Shown piece by piece: positions 7,279-14,802 of a stretch of DNA of 21,730 bases. The stretch is taken from the NCBI GenBank assembly GCA_900548205.1, contig URJS01000035.1:1-21730 (forward strand). The letters are read 5' to 3'. Numbering within the stretch: the stretch's first letter is position 1; each line of letters begins with the position of its first letter. Origin of the DNA: an uncultured Roseburia sp. GTDB taxonomy: Bacteria > Bacillota > Clostridia > Lachnospirales > Lachnospiraceae. The notes beneath the pieces were generated by a model. That model was given only the letters and a program-made list of their open reading frames with translations. It did no database searches and was not told the DNA's origin. Position numbers and translations under genes: made by a program.

Positions 7279-7305
7279 AATAGGGCTGCTTTCCGCAGCC
7301 CTATT
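7279..7305 (+). terminator. Hairpin after the binding-protein gene
   Basis: A perfect 11-bp stem (AATAGGGCTGC/GCAGCCCTATT) with a 5-base loop, followed by CTTCG rather than a clean T run. It may be a weak terminator or an mRNA 3' stabiliser that raises importer mRNA over the nagB-like mRNA. Confidence 0.6.
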
Positions 7306-7335
7306 CTTCGACGCAGGAATGGAGGAGGTAAAAAC

Positions 7336-8157
7336 ATGTTTCACGATTACTATTATTATAACAGGGAGCAGCTATTGGCAGCGCCTAAAATTCCGCTGAT
7401 TGTGATGGAGGATAATGAGACGGTATTTCGCGCAATGGCGGACGAGATGGCAGATGAAATTCAAAGGAAGAATGCCCTCGGCGAGAAAACAGTATTGATC
7501 TGTCCGGTCGGTCCCGTCGGTCAATACCCGTATTTTGTAGAGCGGGTAAACAGAGAAAATATCAGCTTAAAAAATGTATGGTTTATCAATATGGACGAAT
7601 ATCTCACAGACGACAAGCAGTGGATCGACAAGGAGCACCGATTGAGCTTCCGCGGTTTTATGGACCGTGCGGTTTATCATAAGCTAAAGCCTGAGCTTGT
7701 GATGCCGGAGGAACAGCGGATATTTCCGAACCCGGATCAGCTTTCCTATATTCCCAAGCTGATTGAGCAATTAGGCGGCGTGGATATTTGCTTTGGGGGG
7801 ATTGGAATAAACGGTCATGTAGCGTTTAACGAAGCGTCGGATGAGCTGGATGCGGAGGAATTTCTGACACAGAGGACGAGAGTGCTTCCGATTTCCAAAG
7901 AGACGAGAGCGGTAAACTCCATCGGAGATTTAAACGGAGCGTTGGATGATATGCCGCAGTACTGCATTACGATTGGAATTTATGAGATTTCCCATGCGAG
8001 AAAGATACGTCTTGGATGCTTTCGAGACTGGCACAGAAGTGTCGTCAGACATGCCGCATATGGGGAGAGGAGTGCACATTTTCCGGTGAGTCTGCTGCAG
8101 GGACATCCTGATATTACGATCAGACTGACAGAATTTGTGGCAGATCTGCCGGAATAA
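7336..8157 (+). CDS. NagB-like sugar-phosphate isomerase/deaminase, divergent
   Basis: A 273-residue member of the glucosamine-6-phosphate deaminase/6-phosphogluconolactonase fold, with a strong GGAGGAGG site. Recognisable active-site segments are NMDEY (D87, equivalent to the E. coli catalytic Asp72) and GGIGINGHVAFNE (H161 and E166, equivalent to His143 and Glu148). N159 replaces Asp141, as in some Gram-positive NagB proteins. The usual N-terminal phosphate loop (GLxTGSTP) is replaced by CPVGPVGQYPYF. The C-terminal part (CFRDWHRSVVRHAAYG, PVSLLQGHPDITI) aligns in frame with the normal GKHKAEA...VLQxHP region, so no frameshift is indicated. The gene precedes a NagA-like gene by 16 bases. 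It may act on a relative of glucosamine 6-phosphate; function as plain NagB is possible but not assured. Confidence 0.85.
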   Translation: MFHDYYYYNREQLLAAPKIPLIVMEDNETVFRAMADEMADEIQRKNALGEKTVLICPVGPVGQYPYFVERVNRENISLKNVWFINMDEYLTDDKQWIDKEHRLSFRGFMDRAVYHKLKPELVMPEEQRIFPNPDQLSYIPKLIEQLGGVDICFGGIGINGHVAFNEASDELDAEEFLTQRTRVLPISKETRAVNSIGDLNGALDDMPQYCITIGIYEISHARKIRLGCFRDWHRSVVRHAAYGERSAHFPVSLLQGHPDITIRLTEFVADLPE

Positions 8158-8173
8158 GAGGGAGAACGAGAGG

Positions 8174-9325
8174 ATGAAAAAACTTTTTATTGTCAATGGA
8201 GAGGTCTACATAGACGGAAGGTTTGAGAAAAAAACGATTGAGGTCTGCGACGGGCGCATCAGGCTACATGAGGCGTCGGAGCAACTGCATGGAGACGGTG
8301 AGTTCATTGACGCCGCAAAGAAAAAAATCGTACCGGGATTTATTGATATTCACACGCACGGAGCCGTTGGCGTTGACGTGAACGCAGCGACTGCAGAGGA
8401 TTTGGAAAAAATCTGCCGGTTCATGGCGGGGAACGGAACGACCGCGTGGCTTTGTTCGGTACTTACGGATACAAGAGAGCAGACCGAGTGGTGTATCGAC
8501 CAGTTTTTGGCACATAAAAAAATGGAGCACGAGGGAGCCCAACTGCTTGGTATCCATTTGGAAGGACCGTTCCTTGCCAAGGAGTATAAGGGGGCAATGC
8601 CGGAGTATCTTTTGCAGAAGGCAAACATGCCGCTGCTGCGGGCATATCAGGAGCGTGCAGAGGGAAATATCAAATATATTACGATCTCACCAGAGGTTGA
8701 GGGCATTACAGACGATATTCCGGCGATGCGGGAGCTCGGAATTACCGTTTCAATCGGTCATTCGGGAGCGGATTATGATACCTGCTGGAAGGCGATCAAA
8801 AACGGAGCTGCCTGCAGCACGCATACCTTTAATGCCATGAAGCTTTTGCATCAGCATTTCCCGTCTGTGATGGGTGCGGCGCTGGAATCGGATATTTACT
8901 GTGAGGCAATTTGTGACGGCAGACATCTTCATCCGGGCGTTGTCCGTCTTTTGTTAAAGGTCAAAGGAAATAAGCGCGTGATCGCGATTACCGATTCGAT
9001 CATGGCGGCAGGGCTTCCAGACGGAAAATATAAGCTTGGCGTCAACGATGTTGTGGTGGAGGACGGCGACGCCAAGCTTGCGGAGAACGGCGTGCGTGCG
9101 GGAAGCACACTGACACAGAATACCGCGTTAAGGAATCTGCTCGCCTTTACGGGCAGACCATTGGAGGAGATCGTTCTGCTTCTTTCCGAAAATCCGGCAA
9201 GAATGTTAAACATTTATGACCGAAAGGGCTCGATTGCAGATGGCAAGGACGCAGACCTTGTGCTCTTGGATCAGGAGAATGAGGTTTGCTGCGTATTTGC
9301 CGGAGGGAGAAAAATTCATGCATAA
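8174..9325 (+). CDS. NagA-like amidohydrolase (N-acetylglucosamine-6-phosphate deacetylase family)
   Basis: A 383-residue amidohydrolase from the ATG at 8174, chosen for the nearby GGGAG and GAGAGG; an in-frame ATG at 8135 lies inside nagB. Residues expected for catalysis are present: H60 and H62 (DIHTHG), E130 (HLEGPF), H196 (SIGHSGA), H217 (THTFNAM) and the catalytic D274 (ITDSIMAAG). DGRHLHP supplies the usual His near the substrate phosphate. The segment after NAM, normally HHREPG with an Arg reported to bind the phosphate, reads HQHFPS (226-231). The Arg is therefore lost. This is the second enzyme here with an altered phosphate site. It should remove an N-acyl group from an amino sugar; the exact substrate is open. 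Confidence 0.88.
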   Translation: MKKLFIVNGEVYIDGRFEKKTIEVCDGRIRLHEASEQLHGDGEFIDAAKKKIVPGFIDIHTHGAVGVDVNAATAEDLEKICRFMAGNGTTAWLCSVLTDTREQTEWCIDQFLAHKKMEHEGAQLLGIHLEGPFLAKEYKGAMPEYLLQKANMPLLRAYQERAEGNIKYITISPEVEGITDDIPAMRELGITVSIGHSGADYDTCWKAIKNGAACSTHTFNAMKLLHQHFPSVMGAALESDIYCEAICDGRHLHPGVVRLLLKVKGNKRVIAITDSIMAAGLPDGKYKLGVNDVVVEDGDAKLAENGVRAGSTLTQNTALRNLLAFTGRPLEEIVLLLSENPARMLNIYDRKGSIADGKDADLVLLDQENEVCCVFAGGRKIHA

Positions 9326-9331
9326 GAGACG

Positions 9332-9360
9332 TTTCTAACTCTGCCTTTGTGTGTTATGAT
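9332..9360 (+). promoter_or_regulatory. Possible promoter before the histidine kinase gene
   Basis: TATGAT (9355-9360) is a good -10, but the hexamer 17 bases upstream, TTTCTA, is a poor -35. It may give the two-component genes and the glycolysis-like genes a start site separate from nagBA. Confidence 0.3.
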
Positions 9361-9398
9361 AACTATATTCATAGATGCGGGAAAAGGGGGAAACAGTT

Positions 9399-10889
9399 GT
9401 GCTGATCATACTGACGGCAGTGCTTGTCATTGCATCTGTCTGGATTTTGTGCATGAAAAAGACAAAGGAATCCATCTATCTGTTCGGAATTTGCTTTAGT
9501 CTGATGCTTGAAATATGCGGAGTCATGATTTTTATTGCAAAAAAGGGCGGTATTTCCGATGAGGTCATGCATTTTTTCTATATCTCGCGGGGGATTCGCA
9601 ACAAAATCCAGTTTTTTCTGATCACGCTCAATCAGATGGGATTTTTAGTGGCGCTGGGAAGGACGTTGTTTCCGTTGTTTCTGATCGAGATGGCGATGTG
9701 CTATTCCATGCTTGGCTTTATACGCAAGAGTATATGGCTACCAAAGGCGGCGGCTGTGCTTCCTCTGCTGACGCTTGTGCTCTATTTCCCGCCGATCTAC
9801 CGCGGTATGACGGAGAGCAACCTTGGGGTATACAGGATTCTCGGAAAATGGACGGTCATCTGGATCACGTGTTATCTGATTGCGGCGGTAGCGCTGCTTT
9901 TGAAGGAATTTACAGAGATCACGATGAAATTCTGCCGCAGGCAGTTTTCTATGATAGTGATTTGCCTGTGTTCCCTTTTGGGTATATATTGTTTGTATTA
10001 CAGACAGGATCCGGGACAGATCTACCATTTTTACGAGTATTCCATTGCGGGAAACAGCGGAATCGGGTATCTTCAGGTCAAACCGTCCCTGCTTAGCTAT
10101 ATCACATTGGTGGCGACGAGTGTGATTTGCTGTATGCTCGGATTTTTCAGCTTTTTCCGGTATGCGCAGGGGAATTATGAGAGCAGCAGGGAAGATATTG
10201 TGATGGCGCGTAAGTTTGATACGGCGAAGGTCGGCGTATCGATGTTTGCGCACGGGATGAAAAACCAGCTCCTTTCCAGCAGGGTCATTTACAAGCGGAT
10301 CGGGCAGCTTTATGAGCAGCCGCAGGTAGACACCGTACAGCTAAAGGAATATATTGATACGCTTGAAAGGATCAATCAAACGATGCTCCTTAGAATGGAG
10401 GAGCTGTACCGCTCGGTAAAGATGAATGCTATTTATATGGTTCCGGTGCGTATGGGAGAGATCGTGGACGAGACGCTGCAGCGGTTTCATCAAAAATATC
10501 CGCAGGTGACAGTGCGCGTGGACGTAGACCCCGATACGATGGTTCTCTCCGATAAGACGCATCTTTGCGGCGCACTCAACAATCTTTTGATCAATGCGCA
10601 GGAGGCGATTGCCGCGGCGGATCGGGGGGATGACGGCGAGCTTTCCTTTCTCTGTCACAATGAAAGGCTGTATACGGTGATCGAGGTGCGGGATAATGGA
10701 ATCGGGTTGAGCAAGAGCAAGGCAAAAAAGATTTTTGAGCCGTTTTATTCCAGCAAAAATTCCAACTTCAACTGGGGTATGGGCTTATATTACGTCAGGG
10801 AAATCGTAAAAAGTCATCTTGGTTCGATTCGTGTAGAAAGTAAGGAGGGAGAGGGCAGCAGCTTTTTTATCCTGCTCCCGAAATATTAG
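9399..10889 (+). CDS. Membrane sensor histidine kinase
   Basis: A 496-residue kinase from GTG 9399, chosen because AAAAGGGGG lies about 9 bases upstream; the in-frame ATG at 9375 has no ribosome binding site. The N-terminal half has six or more hydrophobic segments and no large extracytoplasmic domain. It may therefore sense within the membrane or via another protein. The kinase core starts with FAHGMKNQLL; H285 is the likely phosphorylation site, resembling the HDxKNQL-type boxes of the CitA/AgrC-like kinases. ATP-binding motifs are NNLLINAQEAI (N box), VRDNGIGL (G1) and GMGLYYVREIV (G2). The response regulator begins directly after the stop codon, so they form a pair. They probably control this locus, which is inference from position. 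Confidence 0.9.
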   Translation: MLIILTAVLVIASVWILCMKKTKESIYLFGICFSLMLEICGVMIFIAKKGGISDEVMHFFYISRGIRNKIQFFLITLNQMGFLVALGRTLFPLFLIEMAMCYSMLGFIRKSIWLPKAAAVLPLLTLVLYFPPIYRGMTESNLGVYRILGKWTVIWITCYLIAAVALLLKEFTEITMKFCRRQFSMIVICLCSLLGIYCLYYRQDPGQIYHFYEYSIAGNSGIGYLQVKPSLLSYITLVATSVICCMLGFFSFFRYAQGNYESSREDIVMARKFDTAKVGVSMFAHGMKNQLLSSRVIYKRIGQLYEQPQVDTVQLKEYIDTLERINQTMLLRMEELYRSVKMNAIYMVPVRMGEIVDETLQRFHQKYPQVTVRVDVDPDTMVLSDKTHLCGALNNLLINAQEAIAAADRGDDGELSFLCHNERLYTVIEVRDNGIGLSKSKAKKIFEPFYSSKNSNFNWGMGLYYVREIVKSHLGSIRVESKEGEGSSFFILLPKY

Positions 10890-11564
10890 ATGGACGGAAA
10901 AATCAGAATTTTGATCGCGGATGATTTTGAGCTTTTGCGGGAAGATTTAAGCGAGCTGTTATCCGGGCAGCCGGATATGGAGGTTGTGGGTTGTGCTGCG
11001 AGCGGGAAGGAGATCGTAGAGCTTTCCGCTCAGGTGGAGTACGATCTGATCCTTATGGATATTGAGATGGAATCCATGAATGCAGGGATCGTTGCCACGG
11101 AGCGGATCAGGGAGCAAAAGCCCCATGCAAATGTCATCTTTTTGACTGCGCATGAGACAAGGGAGATGATCGTGACGGCAATGGGAGCCGGCGCGGCTGA
11201 TTATCTGGTAAAGGGCTGTCCGGACGAGGAGCTCCTTACGCATATCCGGTGTGCTTATGAGGGACATCCGATCATGCAGAGCATGATCCATGAGACGATC
11301 ATGCAGGAATATGTCAGGCTGCAGAGAAGCGAGCGGAGCTTGTTGTTTTTTATCAATAATATTTCCAAGCTCACGGGAACCGAGCGTGAGATGATCAAGC
11401 TTCTTTTGCAGGGTTGCAAGGTAAATGAGATCGCAAAGATCCGCTGCGTGGAGACGAGTACGATCAAGACGCAGATCAAGGGGTTGCTGCGGAAGTTTGG
11501 ATGCAGCCGGACAAAGGAGATCGTACAGATTATACACGAATTGAATATTGAGCACTTATTTTAA
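10890..11564 (+). CDS. NarL/LuxR-family response regulator
   Basis: A 224-residue DNA-binding regulator, partner of the preceding kinase, with its ATG immediately after the kinase stop. The receiver domain has the acidic pocket LIADD, phosphoacceptor D57 (LILMDIEME), FLTAHE and the conserved Lys in YLVKGCPDEEL. The C-terminal LuxR-type HTH (TGTEREMIKLLLQGCKVNEI...KIRCVETSTIKTQIKGLL) fits the family, with the usual start LTxRExEVL varied to LTGTEREMI. The stop lies 22 bases before the phosphofructokinase start. That a two-component system sits in the middle of the enzyme genes suggests autoregulated control of the pathway. I found no obvious repeated operator. Confidence 0.92.
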   Translation: MDGKIRILIADDFELLREDLSELLSGQPDMEVVGCAASGKEIVELSAQVEYDLILMDIEMESMNAGIVATERIREQKPHANVIFLTAHETREMIVTAMGAGAADYLVKGCPDEELLTHIRCAYEGHPIMQSMIHETIMQEYVRLQRSERSLLFFINNISKLTGTEREMIKLLLQGCKVNEIAKIRCVETSTIKTQIKGLLRKFGCSRTKEIVQIIHELNIEHLF

Positions 11565-11586
11565 AGAAAGCGGGACGGAGGAATAT

Positions 11587-12753
11587 ATGGGGGAAAATAT
11601 TTTAATCGTGCACGGGGGCGGACCTACGGCAGTCATTAATGCTTCCCTGTACGGTGCGGTTACAGAGGCGAAAAAGCATCGGGAATTAGAACATATTTAT
11701 GCGGCGAAAAACGGAACGGGCGGACTGCTCCGCGAGGAGTTTATCGAGCTTTCCAAGATACCGCAGGAGGAGCTTGAGCTGCTTTTGCAGACGCCGGGGA
11801 GCGCCATCGGCACATCGAGGGATCAACTGGAGCAGGAGGAGTATGACCGTATGGCAGACATCCTGCAAAAGAGAAATATCCGTTATGTGCTCTTTAACGG
11901 AGGCAACGGTACGATGGATACCTGCGGGAAACTGTATCGAACCTGTAAGGGCAAGGGCTTTGATGTGTGTGTCATGGGGATTCCCAAAACGATGGACAAT
12001 GATATTGCGATCACGGATCACAGTCCGGGGTTTGGAAGCGCGGCGCGATACATTGCGCAGAGTGTCAAGGAGGTCTGCGCGGATGTGCGTGGATTGCCGA
12101 TCCATGTGGTGGTGATCGAGGCTTCGGGCAGAAATGCAGGCTGGATCACCGCGGCGAGCGCACTTGCCGATGACGGAGACGGCAACGGGCCGGATCTGAT
12201 TTATCTGCCGGAGCGTCCGTTTGACGAGGATAAATACATAGAGGATGTAGAGAGGCTTCTTAAGCGGAAGTCGGGAATCGTGGTTGTAGCGAGCGAGGGA
12301 TTGCGCGATGCGGACGGAAAACCGATCGTGCCGCCGATATTTCAGGTGGGGCGTGCAACTTATTTTGGAGATGTGAGCGCGCATCTAGCAAATCTTGTCA
12401 TCCGGCGGTTAGGCTATAAGGCGAGAGGCGAGAAGCCGGGACTGCTCGGGAGAGCGTCAATGATGCTCCAGAGCGAAGTGGACAGAGACGAGGCGGTACT
12501 TGCAGGCAGGCTTGCATGTGCTAAGGTATTAAAGGGCACAAGCGGCAAGATGGTAGCATTCCGCAGGGTTTCTGTCAAGCCGTATGAGATGGAGCCGTTT
12601 TTGGTAGATATTGATGAAGTGATGATGCATGAGCGCACGATGCCGGATACCTATATCAATGAAGAAGGAAACGGTGTGACGGAGGCATTTAAGGAATGGT
12701 GCAGACCGCTGATCGGCGGCGAACTGCCGAGGATGACGGCATTTAACCAATAA
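11587..12753 (+). CDS. PfkA-family phosphofructokinase, donor uncertain
   Basis: A 388-residue phosphofructokinase-fold enzyme from the ATG at 11587, 6 bases after GGAGG; an in-frame ATG at 11548 lies inside the regulator gene. It should phosphorylate C1 of a ketose 6-phosphate or analogue. Motifs are VHGGGPTAVIN, GGNGTMD (N107-G108), IPKTMDND (K134, catalytic D137), EASGRNAGW and EKPGLLGRAS. The overall pattern is that of the PPi-type group. The residues thought to set the donor are mixed: Gly108 at the position usually Asp in PPi enzymes, but Lys134 as in PPi enzymes. ATP and PPi are therefore both possible. In EASGR, Ser replaces the common Met of MGR, a sugar-contact position, hinting at an altered acceptor. 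Confidence 0.85.
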   Translation: MGENILIVHGGGPTAVINASLYGAVTEAKKHRELEHIYAAKNGTGGLLREEFIELSKIPQEELELLLQTPGSAIGTSRDQLEQEEYDRMADILQKRNIRYVLFNGGNGTMDTCGKLYRTCKGKGFDVCVMGIPKTMDNDIAITDHSPGFGSAARYIAQSVKEVCADVRGLPIHVVVIEASGRNAGWITAASALADDGDGNGPDLIYLPERPFDEDKYIEDVERLLKRKSGIVVVASEGLRDADGKPIVPPIFQVGRATYFGDVSAHLANLVIRRLGYKARGEKPGLLGRASMMLQSEVDRDEAVLAGRLACAKVLKGTSGKMVAFRRVSVKPYEMEPFLVDIDEVMMHERTMPDTYINEEGNGVTEAFKEWCRPLIGGELPRMTAFNQ

Positions 12754-12778
12754 ATTATGATAAATGGAGGATGAGAGT

Positions 12779-13933
12779 ATGTTAGTACCAATGAGAGCGA
12801 TTTTGGATGCTGCGGATAAGCATGATTATGCGCAGGGAGCGTTCAATGTGAACGCAGTGTGTCAGGCAAAGGCAGTCATTCAGGTGCATGAGATGTTCCG
12901 CAGCCCGGCGATCCTGCAGGGCGCTGATCTGGCAAACGGCTTTATGGGTGGACGAACGGATTTTATGAATGCAACGCTGGAGGATAAGAAAAAGGGAGCA
13001 AAAAATATTGCCAACGCCGTGAAGAAATACGGCATGGACAGTCCGATCCCGATTGCACTGCACTTAGATCACGGCAAGAATTTTGATTCCTGCGTGGCTG
13101 CGATCGAGGGCGGTTACACGAGCGTGATGATCGACGGAAGTTCCCTTCCGTTTGAGGAAAATGTGGAGATCACGAGAGAGGTCGTCAAATATGCGCATGC
13201 GCGCGGCGTTTCTGTCGAGGGAGAGCTTGGCGTGCTTGCGGGCGTGGAGGATCATGTGTTTTCCGCGGACAGCACCTACACGAATCCGCTGAGCGCCATT
13301 GAATTTTTCAAAAAAACCGGTGTTGATGCGCTGGCGATCAGCTACGGTACGATGCATGGGGCAAATAAAGGAAAGAATGCGGTTATCCGCAAGGAGATTG
13401 CAATCGCGATCAAAGAATGTATGCGGCACGAGGGCATCGAGGGTTATCTGGTAAGCCACGGTTCTTCCACGGTTCCGCAGTATATTGTCGATGAGATCAA
13501 CGGGCTTGGCGGAGAAATTGCAAATGCATATGGAATAAATGTCAACCAGTTGATAGAGGCAGGACACTGTGGGATTGACAAGATCAATGTAGATACCGAT
13601 ATTCGACTGGCAGTCACACGCAATCTAAAGGAGCTGTTTGCGGCAGATAAGAGGCTTCAGTCAAGCGCATCGATCGGGGAGATTTATGAGCTTTTGGAGA
13701 AGAATAAATCTGCGTTTGACCCGCGTGTGTTCCTGCCGCCGATTATGGATACGTTGATGTACGGCAATGTGCCTGACGATGATGTGGCAAGAATCTGCAA
13801 GTGCGTGGAGGACGGCGTCAAGGAGATTGTAGGTACGCTGATCGTGAAATTCGGAAGCTATGGGATGGCGCCGAAGGTGGAGGCGGTGACACTTGACGAG
13901 ATGGCAGAGCGCTATAAGAAAGCCGGAATTTAA
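12779..13933 (+). CDS. Class II ketose-bisphosphate aldolase
   Basis: A 384-residue zinc aldolase from the ATG at 12779, preceded by GGAGG; an ATG at 12764 overlaps that site. It should cleave a ketose 1,6-bisphosphate or related compound to DHAP plus an aldehyde. Signatures are HLDHG (H95, D97, H98), VEGELG, GTMHGANKG and VSHGSSTVP, which supply zinc and DHAP ligands, and NVDTDIR near the end of the barrel. FDPRVFLPP matches the usual late segment DPR. About 60 more residues follow, so the protein is longer than the common 285-310 of FbaA-type enzymes. Specificity (fructose, tagatose or other) cannot be read from the sequence. The next gene starts within 12 bases. Confidence 0.9.
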   Translation: MLVPMRAILDAADKHDYAQGAFNVNAVCQAKAVIQVHEMFRSPAILQGADLANGFMGGRTDFMNATLEDKKKGAKNIANAVKKYGMDSPIPIALHLDHGKNFDSCVAAIEGGYTSVMIDGSSLPFEENVEITREVVKYAHARGVSVEGELGVLAGVEDHVFSADSTYTNPLSAIEFFKKTGVDALAISYGTMHGANKGKNAVIRKEIAIAIKECMRHEGIEGYLVSHGSSTVPQYIVDEINGLGGEIANAYGINVNQLIEAGHCGIDKINVDTDIRLAVTRNLKELFAADKRLQSSASIGEIYELLEKNKSAFDPRVFLPPIMDTLMYGNVPDDDVARICKCVEDGVKEIVGTLIVKFGSYGMAPKVEAVTLDEMAERYKKAGI

Positions 13934-13944
13934 TGGAGGGCGTT

Positions 13945-14787
13945 ATGAAGCATATATATCTGAATTTAAAGAGATTTGATGTGCCGGCAGAGCTTGGCGG
14001 CGTCAACCGCCTTGCACCGGTGAATGACTGGGCGGCGTATATTGTGAAAAATACGCAGGATGCGCTGCGGGAGTACGACCCGGCGGAGGTGGAGTTTGGA
14101 ATGTATTTTCCTGAGCTGCACCTGCTGCAGGCGGCAGCCGCAAAAAGTGCGGACAGCCCGGTAAAGCTCGGATGTCAGGGGGTATACCGCGCCGATACCG
14201 CTGTGGGCGGCAACTTTGGTGCGTTTACGACAAACCGTCCGGCGGCTGTGATGGCGGCGGCGGGCTGTGAGACCACGATCATCGGGCACTGCGAGGAGCG
14301 AAACGACAAGGCTGGGATCCTCGCCGAGGTGGGAGTGACGGATACGGATGCTGTCAACCGTCTGCTCAATCAGGAGATAAAGTGTGCGATCGCAAGGGGG
14401 ATGAACGTGCTCTACTGTATCGGAGAAAAGAGTGAGGAGCAGGAGCAGTGGCAGGAGGTGCTCGGCAGACAGATCGGGCTTGGTCTTTTGGACGTTGATA
14501 CCTCTAAGGTTGTGATCGCTTACGAGCCGATCTGGTCGATCGGACCGGGCAAGATACCGGCAGACAAGGAATATATCACAAAGATTGCGCGCTTCGTCAA
14601 GGAAAAGACAGGCGGCATGGATATTGTTTACGGCGGCGGCTTAAAAGAGGAGAATGCAGTGATGCTTGCATCGATCGACGAGATTGACGGAGGTCTTATT
14701 GCACTGACGCGTTTTTTCGGTGAGATCGGGTATTATCCGGAGGAATATTTAGAGATCATCCGTCTTTACATGAACGGCAGAGGCTAG
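13945..14787 (+). CDS. Triose-phosphate-isomerase-like protein, divergent
   Basis: A 280-residue TIM-family protein from the ATG at 13945, preceded by GGAGGG; the ATG at 13933 overlaps the aldolase stop. Catalytic residues are conserved: N7 and K9 (NLKRFD, canonical NxKMN), H115 (GHCEER, canonical GHSERR) and E194 (AYEPIWSIGPGK). Phosphate-site loops differ. Loop 7 YGGSV reads YGGGL (229-233), and loop 8, normally VGGASL, reads IALTRF (252-257), with an Arg in place of the paired glycines. It may isomerise a triose or tetrose derivative rather than ordinary DHAP; relatives in erythritol pathways act on tetrulose phosphates. A housekeeping tpiA presumably lies elsewhere. Confidence 0.85.
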   Translation: MKHIYLNLKRFDVPAELGGVNRLAPVNDWAAYIVKNTQDALREYDPAEVEFGMYFPELHLLQAAAAKSADSPVKLGCQGVYRADTAVGGNFGAFTTNRPAAVMAAAGCETTIIGHCEERNDKAGILAEVGVTDTDAVNRLLNQEIKCAIARGMNVLYCIGEKSEEQEQWQEVLGRQIGLGLLDVDTSKVVIAYEPIWSIGPGKIPADKEYITKIARFVKEKTGGMDIVYGGGLKEENAVMLASIDEIDGGLIALTRFFGEIGYYPEEYLEIIRLYMNGRG

Positions 14788-14802
14788 GGAAAAGGAGAGT
14801 GC

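Noticed and set aside
7960..8090. Possible frameshift near the end of the NagB-like gene
   Set aside because: The segment CFRDWHRSVVRHAAYG and the following PVSLLQGHPD align with the normal family pattern in the same frame, and alternative frames give no NagB-like sequence.
9738..10253. 171-codon minus-strand ORF
   Set aside because: It is fully antisense to the histidine kinase gene and basic and His-rich, as shadow frames often are.
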